NCBI RefSeq assembly: GCF_030150155.1
Contig: NZ_JASLGR010000013.1
Span: forward strand, 1-64,000
Direction of reading: 5' to 3'
DNA from: Nocardioides sp.
Lineage (GTDB): Bacteria > Actinomycetota > Actinomycetes > Propionibacteriales > Nocardioidaceae
Length of the DNA: 64,000 nucleotides
The stretch's first letter is position 1, and each line of letters starts with the position of its first letter. The notes under the pieces are model-generated. The model ran no database searches. It saw only the letters and a program-made list of their open reading frames with translations, and was not told the DNA's origin. Both the position numbers and the translations under genes were made by a program. Below, piece after piece: positions 9,184 to 19,953 of this stretch.

Positions 9184-9207
9184 ACGACAGGCTTCCCCAC
9201 CTGTCGT
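9184..9207. other. Perfect 8-bp hairpin between uppS and phoH
   Basis: ACGACAGG (9184-9191) and CCTGTCGT (9200-9207) flank an 8-nt loop. It lies in the 266-bp gap between the uppS stop and the phoH start. No T-run follows on either strand. It may be a weak terminator or an RNA structure in the phoH leader. Nothing else recognisable is in this gap. Confidence 0.35.
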
Positions 9208-9294
9208 TAAGCCGAACGTACGCCGCTGAGGCAACCAGTCGGATCGACACGCCGAGTTTTCTGGTGAACAGTTTGTTTCCAGAAACGGGCGGCC

Positions 9295-10071
9295 TCAGCG
9301 CCCGAGCCGACGCTCGCGCTGGGCGTAGTCGCGCAGTGCGCGGATGAAGTCGACGCGGCGGAAGTCGGGCCACAGCGCCTCGCAGAAGTAGAACTCCGAC
9401 TTCGCCGACTGCCACAGCAGGAAGCCGCCCAAGCGCTGCTCCCCCGAGGTGCGGATCACCAGGTCAGGGTCGGGCTGGCCGGCGGTGTAGAGGTGCTCGG
9501 AGATCTGCTCGACGTCGATGATCTGGGCGAGCTCCTCCAGGGACGTGCCCTTGGCGGCATGCTCGGCGAGCAGGGACCGTACGGCGTCGGCGATCTCGCG
9601 CCGGCCGCCGTACCCGACAGCGACGTTGACCAGGAGTCCGTCGACGTCACGGGTGGCCTCGGCGGCCGCCTTGAGCCGCTCGGTGGTGTGGGCCGGGAGC
9701 AGGTCGAGGGCACCGACCGGGTTGATCCGCCAGCGTCGCTGGTCGGCCAGGGAGTCCACGGCGTCCTCGATGATGCCGAGCAGCGGCACCAGCTCGGACT
9801 CGGGACGGTTGAGGTTGTCGGTGGAGAGCAGCCACAGCGTGACGACCGCGATGCCGGCCTCCTCGCACCAGGTCAGCAGCGGCTCGATGTTGGCGGCGCC
9901 AGCGCGGTGGCCGTGGGCGGTGTCGCGGCCGACGGCCTTGGCCCAGCGGCGATTGCCGTCGAGCATGATGCCGATGTGCTGGGGTCGCCCCTCCTTGGGC
10001 AGCCGACGCAGCATCCGCGCCTCGTACGCCGGGTAGAGCGCCTTGCGCACGCCCCGCTTCCAATCTGCCAC
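9295..10071 (-). CDS. uppS: Cis-prenyl (Z-isoprenyl) diphosphate synthase
   Basis: 258 aa. It condenses isopentenyl diphosphate onto an allylic diphosphate with Z stereochemistry for the cell-wall lipid carrier pathway. HIGIMLDGNRRWA contains the catalytic Asp and the DGNxR motif. STDNLNRP and the C-terminal PDLVIRTSGEQRLGGFLLWQ and SEFYF segments are intact. GTG at 10071 is chosen because GAAGGG sits just upstream and homologues start with a similar VADWKRG peptide. In M. tuberculosis the gene at this place (Rv1086) makes short-chain Z,E-farnesyl diphosphate, so the product here may be either that or the long polyprenol. Confidence 0.9.
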   Translation of the reverse strand: MADWKRGVRKALYPAYEARMLRRLPKEGRPQHIGIMLDGNRRWAKAVGRDTAHGHRAGAANIEPLLTWCEEAGIAVVTLWLLSTDNLNRPESELVPLLGIIEDAVDSLADQRRWRINPVGALDLLPAHTTERLKAAAEATRDVDGLLVNVAVGYGGRREIADAVRSLLAEHAAKGTSLEELAQIIDVEQISEHLYTAGQPDPDLVIRTSGEQRLGGFLLWQSAKSEFYFCEALWPDFRRVDFIRALRDYAQRERRLGR

Positions 10072-10138
10072 GCCCTTCAGGGTAGACCCCGGGCGCCGGA
10101 CTCCGAGGATCCACCGGCGACCGAGTACCGTCGTGCCC

Positions 10139-10882
10139 ATGAACAAGGGCAGGACCGAGCCGCTCCGAAACCGGCTTGAGAATGCCGTCGCCGACACCGT
10201 CGAGACCGTCACCGAACGGCTCGCCGAGATCAAGCCGAAGCTGCGCGGCTGGATCCACGCCGGGTCGGCTCCGTTGGTGCTGGCGGCCGGGATCGTGCTG
10301 GTCGTGCTGGCGCCCTCGGGCTCACCCAAGGTCGGCGCCGCGGTCTTCAGCGCGGCCTCCCTGATGCTCTTCACCGTCTCGGCGACCTACCACCGCGGCC
10401 ATTGGGGCCCACGCGCCCATGCCTTCCTGAAGCGGTGGGACCACGCCAACATCTTCCTGCTGATCGCAGGCACCTACACGCCGTTCTCGCTGCTGCTCCT
10501 GCACGGCACGTCCCGAGCGGTGCTGCTGTGGGTGGTCTGGGTCGGCGCCGCGCTCGGGGTGCTCTTCCGGATCTTCTGGACCGGCGCGCCGCGCTGGCTC
10601 TACGTGCCGATCTACGTCGCGATGGGGTGGGCGGCGGTCTTCTTCATCCCCGGCTTCTTCTCCGGTGCCACCTCGATCGGCTGGGGCACGGGGATCGCCA
10701 CGTTCGTCCTGATCATCGTCGGCGGGGTGCTCTACACGATGGGCGGCGTGGTCTACGGCTTCAAGTGGCCCGACCCGTCACCGCGCTGGTTCGGCTTCCA
10801 CGAGATCTTCCACGTCTTCACCATCCTGGCCTTCGCCGCGCACTACACCGGTGTCTCGCTGACGATGTACGCCCTGCGCTGA
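10139..10882 (+). CDS. trhA: Hemolysin III family (PAQR-like) membrane protein
   Basis: 247 aa and seven predicted membrane helices after a charged N-terminal tail. The PAQR/HlyIII motifs are visible: the N-terminal GWIHAGSAP, SATYHRG, the KRWDHANIFLLIAGTYTPF segment, and the C-terminal HEIFHVFTILAFAAHY. These histidines and the Asp form the zinc site of the family. Family members are linked to membrane-fluidity homeostasis, while the hemolysin name is historical. It is divergent from uppS across a 67-bp shared promoter space. No Shine-Dalgarno precedes the ATG, so the transcript may be leaderless. Confidence 0.87.
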   Translation: MNKGRTEPLRNRLENAVADTVETVTERLAEIKPKLRGWIHAGSAPLVLAAGIVLVVLAPSGSPKVGAAVFSAASLMLFTVSATYHRGHWGPRAHAFLKRWDHANIFLLIAGTYTPFSLLLLHGTSRAVLLWVVWVGAALGVLFRIFWTGAPRWLYVPIYVAMGWAAVFFIPGFFSGATSIGWGTGIATFVLIIVGGVLYTMGGVVYGFKWPDPSPRWFGFHEIFHVFTILAFAAHYTGVSLTMYALR

Positions 10883-10916
10883 GACGCCCTGCGCCGAGAG
10901 GCCCGCGCCGGGTGGA

Positions 10917-12878
<1,962 letters not shown>

Positions 12879-13956
12879 GGGATCCACGCTAGCGGGCGGG
12901 GCGATCGAGGGCTGGGCCCATTGCACGATCAGCAACGGGATTTGCGCGGCGCACCTCCAGACCTTCGTCAGCGCCAACGATCCGCGAAGGAGGGCGCTCC
13001 GTCGCACCGCCACGTAGGACGTGCCGCACACTTCACAGGGACAACACGGCTTTCGTCCGATCGAGAGATCCTCGTCCGCCACCTCGAAAAAGAAGGCCGT
13101 GCACGTGTTCCGAGTGCGGGACAAGTACTGGCCCAGGGAGGCCGCGACCGTGGTTCCGGGCCCACGCCAACCCAGTGACCAATTGACCCCACCATCCACG
13201 AACTGGCGGCCGCGCACCGCTGCACGGTCCGGGAGGAAGTCCGCGGACCTGACGCAACCGGTCGATCGATCCGCAGGGCGGGTTGGAGATCGGCCGAAGG
13301 ACGGCGTTCCAGGCGCGCCCACGCACCACGTCCACCCAAGGACACCGACCAGAGACACGCCACGCACGACCGATGGCTGCCGGAGCAGACACGATCGGTG
13401 GGCCGGACAATACCGATCCACCGCTGACCCAACTACCTTGTCCAGCACGAGGATCCGCCTCACTAAGGCAGCCTGCTCCTCTTTGAGCAGAACGGGCTTC
13501 GCCGATCGACATGCTCTTCGAGCACAGGCACCTGCACGTCAACGGCCTCTGGTCGACGCCACACCCCCAGTTTCCGCGTCCCAAGGAAGGATCGCGTCCC
13601 GCACGACGGCCCCCTTCCCGCTCGCACATGTTCGACGAGCTCGTGCCACGCGTGAAGAAGCTGCTTAACTGCGCCCGGCGGTATCGCTGCAGCAGGTGCT
13701 CAACGCACAGGAGGAGCGCCAGCCAGCGGAACTAGGACTGCAACCGCCGCAGACACCCCTCCGCCTTTGCTAGCAACTCGCGCCCCGACTACACCGACGT
13801 TGCCTCGGGCAGCAGGTCGCCCTGCGGACGCGAGCCCGAGAGCGCAGCATGACCGTCCACCGCAGCGACCTGCCCGTCGACGTCATTCTCAGCGTGCCGC
13901 TATCGCCGGATTGAGTCTTGGCGCCAATAGCAGCGACGAGACGCAATTCAGGCAGG
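12879..13956. other. Gene-poor 1.1-kb stretch at the edge of the R-M island
   Basis: No open frame here resembles a known protein. The frames that exist on both strands lack ribosome-binding sites and have irregular codon use. Composition looks less GC-rich than the flanking core genes. I see no tRNA, integrase, IS end or CRISPR repeat. It begins exactly where the conserved DUF255-mca block is interrupted and ends at the restriction island, so decayed foreign DNA is the simplest reading. Confidence 0.5.
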
Positions 13957-14778
13957 TCAGTCCTCCGGCCAATCGACTCGGTAGTCGAAGCTTATCGGGT
14001 CCAACTCTTCGTCCTCGGGATTCCAATACTGGACAGTGTAGTAGCCGACGTCGGGGTTGATCTCCCCCTCGTTGTCGAAGATCATCCCTGACCACACCCC
14101 AAGGATGCACTGGCCCGGGTGTGAGCGTGCCCACGCGACTTCTGCCCTCGTAACGATGACGGACTCACCACGGGTGGTCGTGCCCTTGGCTTCCAGATAC
14201 AGGAGTTCCTCGCCTTTCCGCGCAAGCGCGTCATAGGGCGCAGTCAGGTGGGTGTCCACCACGTCCCACCCGTCCCGCTCGAACGTCCCCATGAGCCAAC
14301 CTTGTGCGGCCATCTCTACTTTGCTGCGGCGCACGGGGTCGAGCATTCGGTTTTGGCCTCTACCCGGAACCCAACGTTCCACCCCGATCCCAACCTCGGG
14401 ATCTTTGTCTCCCCGGGGCTGCCCGCCGTTGTGGGCGGGATCTCCGCCCTCACCGAGGACCTGCAATGCGTCAGCGAGTGCACGGAGTCCGACCACCGTG
14501 ACATTGCCACCACCCGCGGACTCACTCTCGCGGGAGTCGTAGTGGGCGTGCCAGGGAAGCCCAGCCAACCGAATAATCTCCTCAGTCGTCTCGGTGCGAT
14601 TCCGGTAGCCGATTCCAGCCCGCTCGGCGGCCGCTCTAAAGACTCCCGCAGGAACGGTGCCTCGCTGAATGCCTGTAATGTCGATCGGGGCGAGTCCGAG
14701 CATATTCGTCAAGACGTCCGTAGCGGTTTGCTTTTCAGACGGCACAAAGCCCCCCTCGGCCTGTTCCGGGTTCACCAC
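13957..14778 (-). CDS. DUF3883 / NO VEIN C-terminal-like nuclease-fold protein of the R-M island
   Basis: 273 aa. The C-terminal half (about 165-240) fits the DUF3883 pattern: GWDVVDTHLTAPYDALA, then ELLYLEAKGTTT, where Asp and ExK are PD-(D/E)xK-type residues, and a hydrophobic strand in ILGVWSGM. The N-terminal half (MLGLAPIDITGIQRG...) is not recognised. Such domains occur in restriction and defence proteins. It is the last gene of the minus-strand run methyltransferase, vsr, probable endonuclease, DUF3883. Start is a GTG pair at 14778/14775 preceded by GAGG. It may be a second nuclease or an accessory subunit. Confidence 0.6.
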   Translation of the reverse strand: MVNPEQAEGGFVPSEKQTATDVLTNMLGLAPIDITGIQRGTVPAGVFRAAAERAGIGYRNRTETTEEIIRLAGLPWHAHYDSRESESAGGGNVTVVGLRALADALQVLGEGGDPAHNGGQPRGDKDPEVGIGVERWVPGRGQNRMLDPVRRSKVEMAAQGWLMGTFERDGWDVVDTHLTAPYDALARKGEELLYLEAKGTTTRGESVIVTRAEVAWARSHPGQCILGVWSGMIFDNEGEINPDVGYYTVQYWNPEDEELDPISFDYRVDWPED

Positions 14779-14918
14779 AACTACCTCGGGCCGCAGTCCG
14801 GCTCACAATGCGGCAGGCGGACCTCCCAGACGAAATCCACTCCTGGGCCGCACGCCGGGTGGCGCCACGCCTCGAAGTGCGCCTCTGGCCGCCGTCGACC
14901 GCTAGCACCTTAGCGATC

Positions 14919-16373
14919 CTACGACCTCGGCCAGTCATACCGTGCAACAGCAAGCGACGTCCCCCGCGTCTTGGGGACGGAGAGGTTGTACCTCGGCCGC
15001 CGCGAGCGGCCCACTCCTCCTTCCTCGTCGGGGGCCTGCCTGCCCTGGGCGAAGCCGGTGATTTGGCCGGCCGCCTTCGCAGCGTCCAACGCGGCCTCGT
15101 TGTGAAAGTAGAACGCCTCGACATGAAGGGGCTCGAAAGCTGATTTCCTTGCTCGAGAGCCGCCGCTGTTCGAAGACCTCGACTTCACACCCTGAGCCGC
15201 CTTGAAGCCGCGGTGCCACTCAACGAACTCCCCGTCGTCATCACTGATCGCCTCACCCCCGATCATCAAGAAACCAAGGCCTTGCTCCCGAATGCAGGCG
15301 TCCATCGCCTCCTGATCGTTCAGCGGTGCAGCTGACTGTCCCCGCTTGATCGCACTTGTCAACGGCGAGCGCCATGACTCCGTGTGCGCCTTGAGATCCC
15401 AGACGTAGCGCAGGCTGTAGTCGAAGACCGTCTTGCCGTACACGACTTGCGGCGGATTAGGGTTGGGGGTGAACGCCGAGTTGAGAAGGGCGCGGCCACG
15501 AGCCTCCCAATAGAAGCCCTGCCACTCGTTCTGGTTCGGCCCCTCGGTGACACCCTGATCAAGCATCCAGTGGATGCACTTCCGGGCATCCCACACGACC
15601 CGTTTCCCACCGTCGCCCTGCTTCTCGGCTCGCCACCCGTCCAGAAGTGCGGCGGCAAGCGCCTGCCCTTCCTCCTCAGGCGTACCGAACAGACCCAGAC
15701 GGGCAGCACCAAGACGCCCGAGTCGACGCTCCGCGCCTGCAAGCAGCGTGTTGAGTCCGATCAAGGAGATCGTCTCGCCCGTCGACTCGCATATGTCGGA
15801 CCAAGGAGCACCGAACTCGTCGGCAAGCGCCGCCCCCAGCTTCGTCTTGCTGAGCTTGACCTCCAGATGCGGTGCCAGGCCCGCAGCAAGGTTGACGAGT
15901 ACAGACTTGTGCTCCTTGCTGCCGGGGCCAAGCCACTCAGGACCGGAGTTCGTCAAGCCACTGATCCGGTTGACTGCCTCGATCTTCGACGGGGCAGGCT
16001 CAAACTCAGCCCACTGGGCGTCGCTGAGGGTCGCCGGCCGCTGCGCGGCCAGACGCCGAAGGGAGCCTGCATGAAACGCCTCCGTTGCGCCCTCCAGCAG
16101 AATGTTGAGGCCGTCCAGGGTCACCTTGTTGCGGTCGGTGCACGTCGAGTTCCAGTCGATGTCCAACCTGAGTGCGATCCGCTCCCCCATCTGGGCGTTG
16201 GTTCGAGCCATGTCGATGTCGAGGCCGAGCGCGTCTCGGAGTGCAACGATCGCGCGCTTCTCGCCGCGAGTGCCAGCGTCGACAGCCCCCGTGAGCGAAT
16301 AGATTCGGGCAACGGCCTCTGCCGCCGTCTCAGCAGGAATGAAGAACGGTCGGTCAGACAGCACGGAGCCCAC
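14919..16373 (-). CDS. Probable restriction endonuclease of the C5-methylase/Vsr island
   Basis: 484 aa, no confident family match from memory. It sits between vsr and the DUF3883 gene, downstream of the cytosine-5 methyltransferase, which is where the cognate endonuclease is expected. Features consistent with a nuclease are FDYSLRYVWDLKAH near residues 315-328, giving a D-x-K pair, and several charged helical repeats at the N-terminus. The two N-terminal blocks about 100 residues apart (IALRLDIDWNSTC and LNTLLAGAERRL contexts) look like a repeated alpha-helical domain. Codon use is less GC-biased than the core genes. It could instead be a specificity or accessory protein. Confidence 0.45.
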   Translation of the reverse strand: MGSVLSDRPFFIPAETAAEAVARIYSLTGAVDAGTRGEKRAIVALRDALGLDIDMARTNAQMGERIALRLDIDWNSTCTDRNKVTLDGLNILLEGATEAFHAGSLRRLAAQRPATLSDAQWAEFEPAPSKIEAVNRISGLTNSGPEWLGPGSKEHKSVLVNLAAGLAPHLEVKLSKTKLGAALADEFGAPWSDICESTGETISLIGLNTLLAGAERRLGRLGAARLGLFGTPEEEGQALAAALLDGWRAEKQGDGGKRVVWDARKCIHWMLDQGVTEGPNQNEWQGFYWEARGRALLNSAFTPNPNPPQVVYGKTVFDYSLRYVWDLKAHTESWRSPLTSAIKRGQSAAPLNDQEAMDACIREQGLGFLMIGGEAISDDDGEFVEWHRGFKAAQGVKSRSSNSGGSRARKSAFEPLHVEAFYFHNEAALDAAKAAGQITGFAQGRQAPDEEGGVGRSRRPRYNLSVPKTRGTSLAVARYDWPRS

Positions 16374-16445
16374 CGACCAAGCCTATGGGTATCGAAGTCG
16401 GCATCGTCAGGCTTTGACGATATCCACCTGCGCAATGCATGCACC

Positions 16446-16869
16446 TCAGCCGGTGCACACGAGCGCGCACACTCGATCAGCGACCTCGATCGGGTCTTCG
16501 TGCTCCCAAGCCCGCAAGACGGTCCACCCGGCGGCTTCCAGACGCAGGTTCGTGTCAGCATCGCGCGCTCGGTTCCGTGCGATCTTGGTACTCCAGTACT
16601 CGGCATTCATCTTTGCCTTCATGCCGTGGTCCGGGCAGCCATGCCAGTAGCACCCGTCCACGAAGACCGCGACCTTAGCGCGAGTGAACACAAGGTCGGC
16701 TCGGCGGTTCAAGTCAAGCCAAGGCCTCGCATCAACCAGATAGCGGGGTCTCGAAGCGTGAAGGAATCGCCGAACGCGGACCTCTGGCATCGTGTCTCGA
16801 GGCCGATTTGGCTCGCATGACAGCACGGGCAGCCGCACTCGATGCCCACGGTTCGTACCCCTTGACCAT
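16446..16869 (-). pseudogene. vsr: Very short patch repair endonuclease Vsr, frameshifted near the N-terminus
   Basis: Nicks DNA 5' of T:G mismatches left by deamination of 5-methylcytosine. The body is intact: RPRDTMPEVRVRRFLHA, LNRRADLVF (catalytic Asp), VFVDGCYWHGCP, NAEYW, GWTVLRAWEHE. The usual N-terminal helix, WASSAAARAVMRA, is encoded just upstream but in another frame. Removing one A from the AAA run at 16807-16809 would join the two as ...VMRA-NRPRDT..., giving 140 aa from ATG 16869 with GGAGG upstream. As read, only a shorter product starting at GTG 16838 is possible. Either a true mutation or a base-calling error in a homopolymer. Confidence 0.8.
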
Positions 16870-16981
16870 CCTCCAACGCTGCCATTTGCTCAGTCGCGAA
16901 TCCGATCGCCGACGTCCTGCAAGTCCCAGCCAGGACCCGGATATGGGCCACATCAGGCCGCGGTGCACTGACGCGGGCCGA

Positions 16982-18514
16982 CTACGGATGAGCAGGAACG
17001 TGGGTCGAGAGTCGATCGGCCACGTCCAAAGGCGAGGTAGTCATGGCAGCTTCGACGATCCGGGGTCCAACTCCGTCCGGGTCCGCCTCTAGAAGGCTCC
17101 GATCGCGGAGAACGTGCTCACGGAAGACGTGCTGCACTGCCCCGACCGCGACGCCGTTCCCCATCTGCTTGTACGTCGCAGCAGGCAGTTGGCCAGGGAA
17201 GACGAATGAGTCCGGAAGACCTTGGAGCCGCGCGGTCTCACGCGGCGAGAGTCGTCGCTCGAGGGGACCGACGATCGACGTCTGTGTGATCGCCACAAGC
17301 GCGGGGAGATACGTCGGCCGCTTGGCCCGGATCCCTGACGGTCGGAAGTGCATGACGGTGTCCCATAGGGACTTGGCGTCCTGCGCCTGCCACTCCAACT
17401 TTCGGCGAGAGCCTGGGAACAGATCCGTGTACACGCCCCAACGCCACGCCCAAGGAAGAATGTCGCGCCAGTGTTCCTCGAACGCGTCGTAGTTGCGACG
17501 GAGATGCGACTGCTTCCACCGAGGCAACGACTCACTGATCTTCGGTCGCGTGACTTTTGCCGGCATCTTGAAGCCAACCTCTGCCGCGGCAACGTATCGA
17601 CCATCCGAGCCGCGCGCGGGCGACAGTGCGCGTCGCATCGCAGACGCCGCCTCCGGAAAGTCCAGCCAGGAGTCAGCCCAATACGGGAACCCCTTCAGAG
17701 GCTCGCCTGTGCGATCACGCATGAAGAGCGTGAACTCGTCCCAGGCGTCAATCCATAACTTCTCGACGGAGGTCAGCTCGCAGCCAAGAATGGCGTGAGC
17801 ATCGTCCAGCAGTCCGCCGTCTAGGAGACTCCAGCCTCCCTCGCTCGCTCCGGGATCGAAGAGCGGCGCGTCAGCCGTCGCGGACGTCCGGAATCGGTCT
17901 GCCATCGTCGCGACCGGCGCCGGTCCCTGGACTTCGAAGTCCACCTCTCCGCTAGCGAGACGAGGCACAGTCTGAGGCGCATACGTTGCCGTGATGAACA
18001 CCCGCTCTCGCACCTGGGGCGTCCCTCCCAGGTGCTCGGGCAACAGGTGGGGCGAGAAGACCGCTGGCCGGGCCGAGACGTTGTAGCCCTCCTCCCGCAA
18101 GGTCTTGATAATCACGTCCCACTCGTGAGCGTGCCGCGGGCCAATCAGATTCCGCACGTTCTCCAGCAGAACCACCTTGGGGTGATGCGCCTTGATGATC
18201 GAGGCGATGTTGAAGAAGAGCGTCCCACGCGCCTCGTCCATGCCGCGCTGCGCGCCAGACTTGCTGAACGGCTGGCACGGAAAGCCTGCACAGAGCACGT
18301 CATGCTCAGGCACGTTCATGACGCCGAGCGCATCATCGGCGTCATGAGTGATGTCCCCGAGAGCACGGTGACCCCAGTTGGCTTCGTAGACCGCCGCCGC
18401 CTTCCGGTCGATCTCAACGGCGTAGACACACTCACCGCCGAACGACTTCATCACCGCATGGAAACCGCCGATCCCAGCGAAGAGGTCGATGAATCTGAAC
18501 GCGGGCTCCTGCAT
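16982..18514 (-). CDS. DNA (cytosine-5-)-methyltransferase
   Basis: 510 aa. It transfers a methyl group from S-adenosylmethionine to C5 of cytosine, protecting DNA from the partner endonuclease. Ordered motifs: FAGIGGFHAV (I, SAM binding) at about 11-20, VYAVEIDRKAA (II), GFPCQPFSKSG (IV, catalytic Cys), VVLLENVRNL (VI), VRERVFI (VIII) and YKQMGNGVAV (X). A long target-recognition region of about 200 residues separates VIII and IX. The ATG at 18514 is chosen because motif I begins soon after it, as in the family. It heads the minus-strand R-M run. The recognition sequence is unknown. Confidence 0.92.
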   Translation of the reverse strand: MQEPAFRFIDLFAGIGGFHAVMKSFGGECVYAVEIDRKAAAVYEANWGHRALGDITHDADDALGVMNVPEHDVLCAGFPCQPFSKSGAQRGMDEARGTLFFNIASIIKAHHPKVVLLENVRNLIGPRHAHEWDVIIKTLREEGYNVSARPAVFSPHLLPEHLGGTPQVRERVFITATYAPQTVPRLASGEVDFEVQGPAPVATMADRFRTSATADAPLFDPGASEGGWSLLDGGLLDDAHAILGCELTSVEKLWIDAWDEFTLFMRDRTGEPLKGFPYWADSWLDFPEAASAMRRALSPARGSDGRYVAAAEVGFKMPAKVTRPKISESLPRWKQSHLRRNYDAFEEHWRDILPWAWRWGVYTDLFPGSRRKLEWQAQDAKSLWDTVMHFRPSGIRAKRPTYLPALVAITQTSIVGPLERRLSPRETARLQGLPDSFVFPGQLPAATYKQMGNGVAVGAVQHVFREHVLRDRSLLEADPDGVGPRIVEAAMTTSPLDVADRLSTHVPAHP

Positions 18515-18726
18515 GAAGGAATGGTACGCAGAGCCCACCGACAGAATCGCTTCCCGCGCCGTTGTGAGCTGGACAACACGCGAGCGCGGACCTACCCCGC
18601 ACCGGCGGGGCAGCCTCTCCCTTCGCCCCACTATCGACGGACTGCTTCGCGGACGAGGAGGTACTGAGCCCGCTGAGGCCAGAGCGTGATCCCGACTAGC
18701 GAGGATGGGCGCCAGCAGGGGCGGGT

Positions 18727-19266
18727 TCAGGCGTCGGCGAGCAGCTCCCTGACCTCGGCCTCGATCACGTCCGCCGTCACCGGCGGCTCGTAGCGCTTGA
18801 GCACCTCGCCGGTCGGGCTGATCAGGAACTTGGTGAAGTTCCACTTCACGTCGTCGACGCCTGCCTCAGGGTTGATGGAGGAGATCGCCTCGAAGAAGCC
18901 GCCGTACTGCGGGCCGAAGTCCCCGGGGGCCTCACTCCGCAGGAACCGGTAGAGCGGCGCGGCGCCCTCTCCGTTGACCTCGATCCGGGCGAAGACCGGG
19001 AAGGTCACGTCGTACGTCGTCCGGCAGAACTCCTGGATCTCCGCATCACTGCCCGGCTCCTGCTCCTTGAACTGGTTGCACGGGAAGCCCAGCACGGCGA
19101 CCTGGTCGCCCAACGACCGGTGCAGTGCCTCGAGACCCTCGTACTGCGGGGTCAGACCGCACTTGCTTGCGGTGTTGACCACCAGGAGGTACCGCCCGGC
19201 GTACTCAGCCAGGGAGACCTCGCCGCCCTCGGCGGTCGTGGCGGTGAAATCGTGAACCGTCGTCAT
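18727..19266 (-). CDS. Glutathione peroxidase family thiol peroxidase
   Basis: 179 aa. It reduces hydroperoxides. NTASKCGLTPQYEGLE carries the peroxidatic Cys, encoded as an ordinary Cys codon and not as selenocysteine. GFPCNQFKEQEPG carries the resolving-type Cys and catalytic Gln, and KWNFTKFL supplies the Trp/Asn. In mycothiol-using actinomycetes such enzymes are normally thioredoxin- or mycoredoxin-dependent, not glutathione-dependent (inference). ATG 19266 is preceded by GGACGG at a workable distance; ATG 19275 is an alternative. It lies just outside the R-M island. Confidence 0.9.
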   Translation of the reverse strand: MTTVHDFTATTAEGGEVSLAEYAGRYLLVVNTASKCGLTPQYEGLEALHRSLGDQVAVLGFPCNQFKEQEPGSDAEIQEFCRTTYDVTFPVFARIEVNGEGAAPLYRFLRSEAPGDFGPQYGGFFEAISSINPEAGVDDVKWNFTKFLISPTGEVLKRYEPPVTADVIEAEVRELLADA

Positions 19267-19275
19267 CGGAGTCAT

Positions 19276-19710
19276 CCGTCCTGTTGTCGGTGAAGCAGAA
19301 GGGCGCAGCACATTCGCCACTGCAACCGTCCTCAGGTCCTGTCCATTCCTCGAATCTCGTCCCCACTCGCTTCCTGGGCGCACCGGGCCACCGGCCGGCG
19401 CAGGCTCAGCAGGATCCGCTCCCCAGCCATGATCTGCGTCGGGTCGGCGACATGGCCGCACCCCATCACACGGGGGCCAGGACCGAAAGCGAGCAGTTGA
19501 GCCGCGACTCCGGCCGGGAGCGGCTCGGGCACCTCACTCACAGATCGCGCGCGTCGCGCGGGATCACCGAGGCGCGATGGGCTGATCCCCCGCATCAGCA
19601 GCAGGTGCAGCGCTCATCAGGCGCCCCGCTCTCGAGAGCGTCGAAGCTTTCAAAGCCGTCGAGTTGGAAGCACGTCCAGCGGCAACCTACGCCAGCAGAA
19701 CAGCAGACCG
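19276..19710. other. 435-bp gap, possible small unrecognised ORF
   Basis: One minus-strand frame (19332-19595, up to 87 aa, centre GPGPRVMGCGHVADPTQI) has tolerable codon use but no ribosome-binding site and no family I recognise. No RNA gene or clear hairpin is seen. I leave it uncalled as a gene. Confidence 0.3.
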
Positions 19711-19932
19711 TCAGCGACGGACCCACTTCCCCAGGTCCGCGTCGTCGAGCAACCCGCGGGCCTCGGCCTCCCGGTCCTCGGGCACCATCACCCGGGGCAG
19801 CACGCTGATCAGGTTGCCGCCCATCACGCTCGCATGGCGATCGGCGATGTGGCACGGGATGCCTGCGTCGACGAGGAGGCTTTCGACGATGGCGAGGATG
19901 GCGGGATCGCTGGTGCGGACGACTTCACCCAT
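19711..19932 (-). CDS. DUF2007 small protein
   Basis: 73 aa. The pattern VVRTSDPAILAIVESLLVDAGIPCHI followed by a glycine-rich turn and VLPRVMVPEDREAEARGLL is the DUF2007 fold, a ferredoxin-like domain labelled putative signal transducer. Its biochemical role is unknown. It starts at ATG 19932 and is 21 bp downstream of the MFS gene stop in the same direction, so the two may be co-transcribed. Confidence 0.75.
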   Translation of the reverse strand: MGEVVRTSDPAILAIVESLLVDAGIPCHIADRHASVMGGNLISVLPRVMVPEDREAEARGLLDDADLGKWVRR

Positions 19933-19953
19933 GCCCCGAGCGTAGGCACCCCT

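Noticed and set aside
12879..13956. Frames such as 13021-13668 (+) and 13033-13629 (-) as genes.
   Set aside because: No recognisable domains, no ribosome-binding site, mutually overlapping, and codon use unlike the neighbours.
19090..19200. Selenocysteine in the glutathione peroxidase.
   Set aside because: The active-site codon is a normal Cys codon and no stop codon or SECIS-like hairpin is present.
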